Shown one piece after another: positions 36,430 to 46,029 of a stretch of 64,000 nt of DNA. Each line of letters opens with the position of its first letter. The stretch's first letter is position 1. The stretch lies in contig CM023457.1 of NCBI GenBank assembly GCA_013339765.2, positions 47,013,347 to 47,077,346 on the forward strand. The letters run 5' to 3'. Below the pieces are notes generated by a model. The model saw only the letters and a list, made by a program, of their open reading frames with translations, searched no databases and had not been told where the DNA came from. Source of the stretch: Haemaphysalis longicornis (taxonomy: Eukaryota > Arthropoda > Arachnida > Ixodida > Ixodidae). The position numbers and the translations under genes are program-made.

Positions 36430-37110
36430 TAGGCTGGGATGGTAAAGTCTTTTTTCGTTGTAGAATGTCGAGAGAGAAAATGTAAAGGAAAGGCAGGAAT
36501 GTTAACCAGGCTACGGCCTAGTGTGCTATCCTGCACGGGGGAAAGGGGAACAATGAGAAAAAAAGAGGAAAACAGAAAAAGAAGGGAAAAGGTACAGACA
36601 TAGCGTAGAGTGGTGTGCCTAGCGGTAGGACACTATAGACAAACAAGTTCAGTGGGTAGTCTTTTGCGCTACAGTCTTTCCTGCAGTTCAGTCGTTTTTA
36701 GAAAACACAGGAGCGCTTTTGTAGCCTTGTCCGTAGATGACGGAGAAGGACAGTGGCCCAGGATTGTCTCCTCAGAGAACGGGCGCCGACAGTCTAACTT
36801 TCTTAGAGTCAGAGAATTGGCGTCGTTCCGATGAAAACCGTGGACACTCGCATAGGACATGTCGTATAGTCTCTGGTCACAGACTTCGCACGCCTCCCTG
36901 GCCGCCATTCCAATCAAACAGGAGTAAGCATTTGTGAATGCGACTCCAAGCCAGAGACGACAAAGAATGGTTGCATCAGATCGTGGGAGGCCTAATGGAA
37001 GCGGGCGCAAAACCTCGCACAAAATTAGCAGAAACGGTACATGAGTGCTGCGCAAATGTGATTGCACCTCTTGAAAAGCACTATTCCGGAAGCCCTGCTT
37101 GTTCCCCGAC
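36430..37110 (-). mobile_element. LINE 3' end (ORF2 C-terminus)
   Basis: The minus-strand frame contains PLPLGLPRSDATILCRLWLG, then AREACEVCDQ, LTLRKLDCRRPFSEETILG and ATKALLCFLKTTELQERL then stop at 36,669. This is the C-terminal part of a tick LINE ORF2 after the RNase H-like region, with the C-x2-C half of the terminal Cys/His module kept. The 3' UTR continues to about 36,430. Confidence 0.8.
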
Positions 37111-37399
37111 TTCGAGTTAACTGCAAAAGCCTTTATTCCAGAACAATACCATATGATCCCACAGCTGCTTGGACAGCGCCTGCACCAATGAAACGACAAT
37201 GTCGGCGCTGTCGTAAGGGCGGTCCTTGAAGTCGCTGCACACTATTCGGTGTTTCGTCATAAGAGTGCATTATGGCTGGCGGTATTACATTCTGCCTCGA
37301 TGAAAATCCGATTAGACTGGTCACGAAAAAAAAACATGTCAGCCCGGAACAATGGAACGTTGCGCCGCGACCATGGATTTTGTTCATTGTTGCAGGACT

Positions 37400-38060
37400 A
37401 CCCCTCGACTTGTGGTTTCAATTAGTTTTAGTCAGATAGGCAGCACAGGAGACATTGGATTTACTCCCAACTAAAAACGTGAAACGGAGAAGAGAGGATA
37501 GAGCTGAGAGAGAAGAGAGGTGAGGATTGAGAGAAGAGGGGAGGAGAGAGAGAGAGAGAAGCTCATTAGATGAAAGCACAGAGGTTTGCCGGCATGTTCC
37601 GCCGCATGCTACTGCGGGATGGAGAGGGAAAGGCCCTAAAAGAAGTAGGGCAGAAGAAAGTGGAAAAAGAGATTAAACAGAAAAGTGAACCGAGTTTGCG
37701 TGGTGACTTAAAGCCACACGAATCTCGACACGTTAAAAGTTCTAAATGTCTCTGCGATCCGATTCCGCGTAAATAGTCCAAATGCAACAACACGTTTTCT
37801 CTGGGACGATGGAGAGGGCCAGGTCCAAGGAGACCTTTCAAAGATATAGATGCGTTGTTGCGGCACTCAATCTTTCTGCGAGGTGAGTTCTTCTTGGATG
37901 TATGCCGGACACTCTAGAAGGAGTGCTCTACTGTTTCGGGCAATCCCAATTATCGAATAGGGGTTTCAGTTAGACAGCGATGGCGGTAAGAGTTCGTGAC
38001 GCTGCGTTGGGCGATCTGCAGTGTTAAAGCTCACGACAGGAAGATGTATGTGTGAACGTG
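37400..38060. repeat. GA-rich tract and dispersed-repeat-like sequence
   Basis: A purine-rich GA tract (about 37,480-37,560) is followed by sequence with GGAGTGCTCTACTGTTTCGG and GCGATGGCGGTAAGAG. Its character suggests an interspersed repeat, but no second copy is in the window. Confidence 0.3.
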
Positions 38061-38151
38061 GTTGCGGGAAGAGGGGGGGGGAGGGGATTTCACACCAGAA
38101 CTAGTGCCCGAGAAATAAAGAGTACGATAACCTTAAGAGCGTTGGACCACA

Positions 38152-38157
38152 TTTATT
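38152..38157 (-). promoter_or_regulatory. Candidate polyadenylation signal of NOX5
   Basis: AATAAA on the minus strand about 420 bases after the NOX5 stop codon. Confidence 0.3.
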
Positions 38158-38576
38158 GGTTCCACAAAAGGGCACACTTGGAAGTACTTGAACGCCACAA
38201 GTGTGGGCGCTCCAGAGCGGAATATTCAGTCCGCGTTCGACGCAACACCAGAGTTAATAACATTCCGTAAAACACCCAATCCATTAGTTTAACAAACACA
38301 CCTAAAGAAGCTACAACAGAAACAGCCGCCACAAGTTAGTGCATACTTTCTGTTGCCTAAAAACATTGCAGAGGCAATTAAAACAACTACACACAACGCG
38401 CACTTTAAATTACTGCATCAACACCATAACAAAACTAGGCAATAAAAATTGTCGGCATCCTTTCTTTGCCTAGAGAAAGTTTAAAACAATTTCTTGCGGA
38501 ACAAAACGACGCGTTTACAGCCGCCTATAAACACCCATCCCACCAAAATTTGTGCTTATTTTCACACCGGGCGGGC

Positions 38577-39064
38577 TTAAAACACTTCCTTGCGGAATGA
38601 GAACTTGTGCCTGTTGCAGTGATCTCTCAGGATCTCGCTCAGCGCCGGGGGACCGCAGTAGAACACGGTGACCTTGCCTTTCTTCTGTTCCTTGATTCCC
38701 TGGAACACCTTCTCCCAGTCGGGCCTTCCGGGCTGCGTCCGGCTCTTGAGTCCCGAGATGAGGCAGCGCTTGTCCTTCTCGTGGAGCAAGTCCAACGCGA
38801 GCTGCAGTCCGACGGCCTTCATGTCGGTGCGGCTGAGGGCCGACGTGATGTAGATGTGCACGTCCAGGAAGTGCTCGAGGACGTCCCCGAGCAGCGCCTG
38901 CTCGGCCTCGAGGTCGCTGAGCAGCCGCACGAACCACTCGAGCGACTGCTGCGTGCGGTTGATCCAGATGAAGTCCACCTTGCGCAACTTCATTCACGCT
39001 GCTAGGGAGCTTCTCGACCCAGCAGTGGCTGCACTGCGGGCAGGTCGAGCGAGCCTGGTAGTAC
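38577..39064 (-). CDS. NOX5: NADPH oxidase 5 (NOX5), last exon: NADPH-binding C-terminus, with frame break
   Basis: The exon starts after CCTTTTCCCTCGACAG, completing the split Arg codon from the previous exon, and reads YYQARSTCPQCSHCWVEKLPSS. The frame then changes near 38,993-38,997 and continues MKLRKVDFIWINRTQQS, SALSRTDMKAVGLQLALDLL, RTQPGRPDWEKVF and VTVFYCGPPALSEILRDHC, ending KEVF then TAA. This is the NADPH-binding half of a NOX5, with the CGPP motif and the terminal Phe used in hydride transfer. Homology runs through the break without loss of residues, and removal of one A restores a length divisible by three. Both sides cannot be translated from the sequence as given. Confidence 0.93.
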
Positions 39065-39083
39065 CTGTCGAGGGAAAAGGAGT

Positions 39084-39632
39084 AAATTAAAGCCATTACA
39101 CTCAATGGGAAAGCTGTCGGAAGTGCCGAGCAGTGATTCGCCATAACGGGCTGTAGCGCCGTTATCCGCTCACTGCTACGACCCAATGCAATTCAAATTT
39201 CCCGCCTTCGCAGTGTTCGCGGGCCGCCCGCCTGGAACTGCGCCCGCGAGAGTTCTGTTCTTTTTGTGCTTGCTTTTCCTCCCAGACGTGCCGGCGTTGC
39301 ACGGTCACTTTTTTTCGCTTAATCGCAACAACCAACCAAGCGAGTGTTCCTAAACTAAATAAACGCGGGCACTGCCGGTTAATTACGTATACTTTGCCTC
39401 AAATGTACCTGAAGTTTTCTTTGAGCTAAACAGCAGGGAGATGTTTGACAAGCGACAACGCTTCCGTGTTTCCAACGCTTATGACTACATAAACCGCCTG
39501 GCTTTTGAAGCCTCTGGGTTACGCCTCGACGAAGGCCGGTACACGACGGAACGCCGTGTGCATGGTTCTACTTAGGTCCAGCGGGTGAGCTACAACGACA
39601 ATGTGATCCCCTAAAGTTCTCTGCGTTTAAAA
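39084..39632 (+). repeat. ~520-bp dispersed repeat with TATA-like box, copy 1
   Basis: Aligns along its whole length with 61,644-62,157 (same orientation). Shared landmarks are CACTCAATG, GTTATCCGCTCACTGCTAC, AAATTTCCCGCCTTCGCAGTG, CTACATAAACCGC (TATA-like) and a CCCTAAAG...TTTAAAA end. It has no coding capacity. It lies in NOX5 intron 2, starting only 20 bases from the acceptor of the last exon. It may be a solo LTR or a non-autonomous element with a Pol II promoter. Confidence 0.8.
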
Positions 39633-41532
39633 GGGAGATGCATGCAACTGGTAGAGATTTTTGAACAGAGGAGAATTATGCTTTTATTTATCTGTGGCTG
39701 GTTAGTAGCTTCGCTCTACGTTTTTTATGGCATTTTGGGGCAACGCAGTACTTGAGTCCACGGACGAAGGAAGATGAGGTAAAGACGGGGAAAGGGAAAA
39801 TAGTAGGAGCTCCACATTACCTGCAAGGATAAAGTCCCCGAGATGACCACAATACAGAATGAAAATCTTAGAATTCAGGACCAACAATCAACAAAACATG
39901 ATTAGGAAATGACGACAAGCCTCGAGTAAGTACACATGCAGAAATAACACGACAGAATGCAAATCTGTACTATGGCAATATCACGAATTCAGCATTGAAT
40001 ATATAATATCTCCCGTCTACCTTTTTTTTTCCTTGATTTCTACGTGCTTACGGACACCCAATTCATTTTTTAAGGATCTGCATAAATGACGATACTTGCA
40101 AAACTATCTGCGCAATTTCGAAACGCGGACAAGTAAGTCGTCCGTCATAGGCTATAGAAAGCTTATTGAATGTTCATTTTTTCTTGTTCAGGTTTTGACG
40201 TTCAGACGAACAAAAGCATACATCAAAATATGTTCTGCAGCACAGCCAACCCTTGGCATCATTAGATGTGTACAGCAGGAAGAAAATTCTCACTTTTTAT
40301 AATGTGAGTACTCCGGCTTCTGTCTGATGCCCCACGCAGAACTTCCAGCAAAGCTAACCAAAAAAAAAAAAAAAAAAACAGCCGCGGGTAGGGGGTGGGG
40401 GGGGGGGGAGGAAGTTGATTGTAGCGTTCCGAGTAACTAGGTATCGTACATTTCGTACCGTCCTCAGCTGACGCAAGGAGATAAACAGCATCGGAGCAAG
40501 TCTCAAAACTTGGGAAGTCACAAACTATGGATGGAATTGGTCCCCACAGTTCAAAGAAGCCAACTGCAGCGCCCTACAAAATATAACAAGTGGGATACAA
40601 ACCAAGGTTCTCGGTGATTAGACTTAACCAGCAAATTTTAAAGAAATGTTGGAAAGAAATCCAATGATAAGTAAAGAAAGAAAGAAAAAAGAATCTGTAT
40701 TTGGAGTAAACGATATTCTAAAGAACAATAGTCTAAAGTTGGAACTAGTTGGAACATCAAGAAATGATGTCCCTATACATATTCGAATGCTGAAAAGAGT
40801 ACGAATACCAAATTCAGGTGTTAACGCAAACCAGCAGTGATAGAAGTCATGTTGGTATTAGGTTCAATAGCAAGTATTAATTACTAATTGCCTTTGTAAG
40901 CTTTAATTGCTTTTGTAAGCTGTGTTTACGTATAATAGCTACATCTCCAAAACCTGCCGGCTGAATATCACCGGTACGCACAAACTTTTAAAAGGCACAA
41001 GTTTGGAGCAGTAAATTACAGTTACTATATTACGGTGGTAAAAATGGAAACGTAGCTTTACTTCGTCTGGAAAATGGCGCCACTGTTGAGAACTGGCAGA
41101 AATAAAGGCATAACATAATTTGACGCGGATTCACTTATCTTTCATTTTACGATCGATGTGTTCCGTTCGAAACCACTTAATGATCACAGAATCTAGCATT
41201 TGTCACTACACGAAATTCCTACAAGGCTCTGTAGATTGGTTACAGCCAAAAAACGTTTCTATAAACTTTTCGATGCCCCCCCCCCCCCCTTCCCCCAATT
41301 TTGGACAAGTAAATATAAGAGGAAGAAGACTGATTCCGTAGACGCTGATTAAATCAAAGTACGCAGGTAATAGATAGACTATAGGGCTTCGAAGACAAGA
41401 GTGGTTGGAGGAAGATAGGATTGGCCTACGACCCGGAGTGGACACGGATTGGGGATGGTGATGGCGGAAGTACGACCAGATCATGCAAAAAATCCCTGGC
41501 GGTTTTCGAAAATCCCGCGCCTTCCAACAGAC

Positions 41533-41897
41533 CTGTACATGATGCTTTGTAGGATGCTTGCGAAGGGCGTCACTCCTATGCCGGCGGCGACCAGGACGGC
41601 GTGCTGTGCGCGGAAGATGTGGCTCGAGGGTGAGCCGTAGGGCCCATCGATGCGCACCGACAGCGGGTTCCTGGCGATGATGACGCTCGTGTAGTCCTGG
41701 TAGTGGGCCCCGGGCTGGAGGCCCCCGCCCACGATGGCCTCGAGCTCCCGGCCGGAGTCAAGGAAGGAGCAGGTGTCCCTGGGCGCCGTGCCGCGGGGCA
41801 TGAGCACCACGCTCTCGCAGTCCCGGAGCCGGCTCTTGTCCACGTACGCGCCTTCCAGGCCGTCCAGCGAGCGAAGCTGAAGGTCCGCGGCGCTCAC
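41533..41897 (-). CDS. NOX5: NADPH oxidase 5 (NOX5), exon 2: linker and FAD/NADPH region
   Basis: Preceded by a C-rich acceptor (TCATGTTCAACAG) and followed by the donor TACAG-GTCTGT. It enters in phase 0 and leaves in phase 2. The first ~80 residues are a poorly conserved linker (VSAADLQLRSLDG through the PLSVRID region), longer than the human NOX5 counterpart. Then come RIDGPYGSPS (about residues 645-654 of the joined protein), AQHAVLVAAGIGVTPFASIL (NADPH ribose/pyrophosphate site, GxGxxP) and QSIMYR. The frame is open throughout. The match to NOX5, not to NOX1-4 or DUOX, is supported by the HPFTISSAP/GPYG/IGVTPFASILQSI series and by the N-terminal EF hands in exon 1. Confidence 0.94.
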
Positions 41898-41963
41898 CTG
41901 TTGAACATGAGGAGGGGGGGGGGGTAAAGTTAGGGTATTAGAAACTCAGATAAGTTCCACAAC

Positions 41964-42200
41964 GATTGATTGATTGTGTGGTTTAACGCGCCGACGCTGC
42001 ATAGGCGAGAAGGCGCGCCGTAATGGAGGGCTCCGGATTAATTTTAACCAAGTTAGAATCTTTCACGTGCGCCGAAATCTCAAATACACGGGATTTTTCA
42101 CTTTTCGCTATCAGAAAAGCGGCCGCTGCGGCCGGGAATCGAAACCCGCGTCTTTTGGCTCAGCAGCACAACGCCATAGCCACTAAGCCACCGCGCGGGT
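41964..42200 (-). mobile_element. Ruka-type SINE, copy 5 (in NOX5 intron 1)
   Basis: Complete copy in minus orientation with a GATTGATTG tail at its left end and ACCCGCGCGGTGGCTTAGTG head at its right. The flanks AGTTCCACAAC and AGTTACAGAAC are a probable diverged target-site duplication. It lies antisense-neutral, i.e. in the same orientation as the NOX5 transcript. Confidence 0.9.
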
Positions 42201-44319
42201 CAGTTACAGAACGATGTACACCAATTATATGGCTTCAACGCTTGGAACAATAATAGCGCACTCATCAAACATTTTGAATGACACTTTTCAGAACGCCGAC
42301 GCAATGAATCAAAGAAATGCAACGTGCTTCGTAAAATCTGCGTTCGTAACAAATACACGGAGGCGAGGTTGTAACAATTTAAAAACCGGAAAAGAGGGAA
42401 AGGGGAACCAGCTACACCTGTGTGGTTTGGTGGCATATTTACAGAGGAAAAAGGAAAATGACAACGATAGCGTCCCATCCTTTCAATCAGGCACAAATAA
42501 CCTGCAGTTTTTTTTTTTTTTAAACCAATGACCGTGGTTTTTTTATAGGAATCAGCAGTGTTGCGCGGTGAAATTGGCAGCAAAGCAAAAAGTATTTTAT
42601 TGCAAGGCGACACCTTTTACACGCATGCGTGGGGCTCCTAATGGTTCCTGCGAACTGCTGGGCTGCAAATAAAGCTGATGTTATGCTGTAGCTGCCGAGT
42701 TCAAGGATTCAAAGAATTTAGGCTCAGGAGGAAATATTAAATTATGTTGAACTCCAGCGGACCGCAAAGGGGCCTGACGGCAAATATGATTAGTACTTTG
42801 TGTTGCCGAGCGTGTTGAAACCTTCAGTTTATTTAAACAGGAACTTTAAATACGCGCGTTAAATACGTTGTTTCTATACGTGCTGCAGCCATCAAACGGG
42901 CTATTAGGCATTCAGTCGTTGCGATTCGTTTAAGTCGAGATGCGTGATTGCGAGAGCTTTCAACTAAATGAGCAAGCGACAGCCAGGGGTCTATCAAACG
43001 CTTCAGCATTCCGTGCCAAAAAGGAATTGCTATTTCAAGTGGTCTGAGCTCAAATGCAATGCATTTCGTGCCACACCTTTTCATTAACTCATTACACAAC
43101 TGCGTTATCCCGCAACACGGGTACTTGGCAAGTGAGCTATCATGTGACCTTTTCTATTCAAGTTCAGACTATCGGTGCTTATCAGCGGGGCCAGAAAATC
43201 GCATGCGATTAAGCAGAGCAATCATCGAGCTTTGTTTTATGCGACTCAGGTCACGCCGGTAATATATATTATCAGACTAGAATGAGTTTTATAGCCTTTC
43301 CCATTTCCAGCGCGCAATATGTTGACCCGCCTGATTGAGCCGGGCTGTTCGATTTTTTCTTTGTGCCTGTTTAAACTGGTTATGGTGTTTGTAATGCTAC
43401 CCGTGAAAATAAAATGCCTGACAGGTTTCATTCCGGTCTCACCGCGTTAAATTACGATCTAAATAAATAACGAATGGAAATAGGTCATACTGAACGCAGG
43501 GTTCTAGCAATTCCAATGAAAAGTGAGGGGGAATAGACGGTTGATAACGCCATGCCTTCAATTGACAGGCACTTAGTAAATAAAGCGACAACGGCTTTTC
43601 ATTGTAAGGTTAGTGAAAAAATTCAATTTCCAGAATCACAACCTTTCTGCAAGTACTCACATTATAAATTATACGTGTTTCTTGGATCAATTCATTGCAT
43701 TCTATTCACCGGTCAACCTAACAATTTTCAGAGGCTATAAAGAATAACTTTCCAAGTTTATGCTCTTAGCAGTAACTTTGCGTCCCTGCGTTCACTGGCG
43801 GAAATATTGTAGGCACGGCTGCTTTGGCCACGCCGTAACTTTTTATGCATTAAGTCAGACCTGACAAATCAACCAACTCTCTGGTTTGTTCTCCTCCAAA
43901 TGCAAAATTAGTGGGTAAAAAAGCTTGGCCCACAAGCGTAATCCCTTCGCCCCAATTCTTATCGTTATTAGCGGGACAAGTATCCCCGAGACATAAAAAT
44001 TACAGGCAATAGCCAGGCTACTGTCTGAAAATTTTCTGAGTAGTGATTGCATCTGTTGCACTTCAGTAATATTGCTGTTTACGACAATAACTTTCACTCA
44101 TGTATTTTTGTAACATAAGCAACGTATTTTGTTCGAATTGGCGAAATAACTCATTTGAACTGCCACAGGGTTTCTACGGCTTCGAAGGCAACAAGTACGC
44201 CTAATAACATTTCGATACTAGCCCCTAAACATGTTTTTGTTTTCAATGCTTACTGCTGAATTGAAAGCGTTGCGTTCTATTCTCTTTAAAAGAGGATGAA
44301 TATAGGCGTTGTCGCTCAC

Positions 44320-46004
44320 CTTTCCAGATGGAGGAAGCTCTGCACCCTCGCGCCGGAAGTTGTCGAAATACTGGTACAGGTGGTTGGTCACTCGCCAAAG
44401 GTGCGAATGTGGAGCCAGATGACATCGCTGTTCTCGGGAGCGCTGCTGATGGTGAACGGGTGCCACTCAAACCTCGCCAGACACGGAATGTTCAGGAAGA
44501 TGTAATCACCCGGGTGGTAATCGAAGTCGGGAGGCCGCTTGAGGACCAGGTGGATGACCTTAGACGGCAGGATGACGCCCTTGAGCACCGTGGTCCTCCC
44601 GTTGGAGCTGAAGAAGCGGCAGACGCGCACGAGCAACTCGGTGGTGAGCATGAGACCCGGAACGAGAAACCACTTCCAGAAGTTCGGCGCGTGAATCACC
44701 AGGAAGAGCCAGAACACGGTGTAGAGTAAGTGAGTGTAGTAGAAGACCTCGAAACGCCCACTGCGGCGAACGCAGGGCAGCGAACAAGAAACCATGATGG
44801 TGAGGACGGCCAGGAGGATCCAGCCAGTGATGGAAGCCGTGCCGCCGACCCAGCCGATGTTATGGTGCGTCGTGAAGGAGTAGAGCGCCAGGAGATGCCA
44901 GTCACCCTGGGACAGGCGAGCGAAGTTGAGCAAGTGAGCGATTGTGTGAACCAGGCTGTACACCAGGATGCACCAGCCGGTGAGCTTGTGGTAGTAGATG
45001 CTGCTGTCCAGTGGCAGAAACTGGCTGGCACCGTGACTCCGGAGCCAGGTCACGCAGTGCCTGAGCACCGGGAAGGCCGTGAAAGCGCACACGAAGTTGA
45101 GCAGCTGTCCGAACTCACGGGCCACCAATTCGTAGTCACTGTGCAAGCCCAAGGTCGGGGGGTCGGACATCCACTCCACTTCAGCGCCATCCTGAGTAGT
45201 GAAGTGACCGTCGCTCGTGTGATTCTTCCCGGCCAAAGCCCCAAGCTGCCAGGTGATGACCTTGAACCAGTAGCGGTCGATGCTCTCTTTGATGTCAATG
45301 TGCTTCTGGGATTCAGCTTCCATGCGACTCAGGAACACGGCCAACTGGACGCCAAAGAAGCAGAAGCAAAACGCAGCGCTAACGACATTGTTCCTCACGT
45401 ACTCTCGGGTCAGCTTCTTCGGCCAGCGTGAGGTCAATTTCGCCTGACCAGAGCGACGGCTGGAAGGTGGCAAGAGCCAGCGCTCGACGCTGACGGTGAG
45501 GTTCTCGTAGAGTCCCGGCCTGCTCTGAAGCTGGCAGCGAAGTTCGTCCAGGGTAATCGACCCGGTCTCGTCGCGGTCGGCGTCTTCGAACAGCACCCGA
45601 GTCAGCTCGTCCAGCTCGTACTCCGCGAACTGCAGGCCGTTCTCTTCCATGCAGGCTCGCATGACGTCACGGAGTTCCTGCGGCTGGATGAGCCCGTCGC
45701 CATCGACGTCGTACAACTGGAACAGTATGGTGAGCTTGTCGTCCTGCGACTTGTTGGCAAACCGCTTGACGGCGGCGATGAACTCGTCGAGCGAGATGGT
45801 GCCGGACTTGTCCGTGTCGAACAGCTGGAACATCCGTTCCGCGAAGAACGCGTTGTGCGACTGCACGATCCGCCGGAATTGCTCCCGGTTCAACTCCCGG
45901 CCGGGGCCAACGGCTTCGCGAAATACCTGTTCCAAGTGCACGAGGTTTTCGACGGTCAGGCCCTGGGGGGACTCGGCCTTCGGAAGTCGAGCGATGATGT
46001 CCAT
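44320..46004 (-). CDS. NOX5: NADPH oxidase 5 (NOX5), exon 1: EF hands and transmembrane heme core, with frame break
   Basis: The ATG at 46,004 is preceded in frame by TGA (46,026-46,028), supporting this start. EF-hand loops are at residues 63-74 (DTDKSGTISLDE), 99-110 (DVDGDGLIQPQE) and 143-154. A first membrane segment spans about 208-226. Heme-ligand histidines sit in YHKLTGWCILVYSLVHTIAH (H339, H353, H357) and in FYYTHLLY/FLVIHAPNFW (H425, H438). The FAD motif HPFTISSAP is at 515-523. The enzyme moves electrons from cytosolic NADPH across the membrane to oxygen when calcium binds the EF hands. After HIRTFGE the frame meets TGA (44,388-44,390). Homology (TNHLYQYFDNFRREGAELPPSGK region) continues one base out, as if a G of a Trp codon were missing. 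The donor is AAAG-GTGAGC. Confidence 0.95.
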
Positions 46005-46029
46005 GACGTCCTTCGTCGACAGACGTCAG

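Noticed and set aside
36669..37199. 176-codon minus-strand host gene
   Set aside because: The C-terminal text (ILCRLWLGVAF, PFSEETILG, ATKALLCFL) is that of a LINE ORF2 end; the first ~40 codons have no homology feel.
37570..37776. Lysine-rich 68-codon protein on the plus strand
   Set aside because: Lies in a purine-rich low-complexity stretch that favours Lys/Glu/Arg codons; no start context or homologue recognised.
38607..39186. Long frames overlapping the NOX5 last exon on both strands
   Set aside because: The 132-codon plus-strand frame is antisense. The 223-codon minus frame is real only up to the frame break and then runs out of homology.
44388..44390. Selenocysteine or read-through at the NOX5 TGA
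   Set aside because: Continuing in the same frame past TGA gives no NOX similarity, while the next frame does; a base is missing, so recoding is not needed.
44730..45431. 233-codon open frame on the plus strand
   Set aside because: Antisense shadow of NOX5 exon 1, where the minus strand has clear EF hands and heme histidines.
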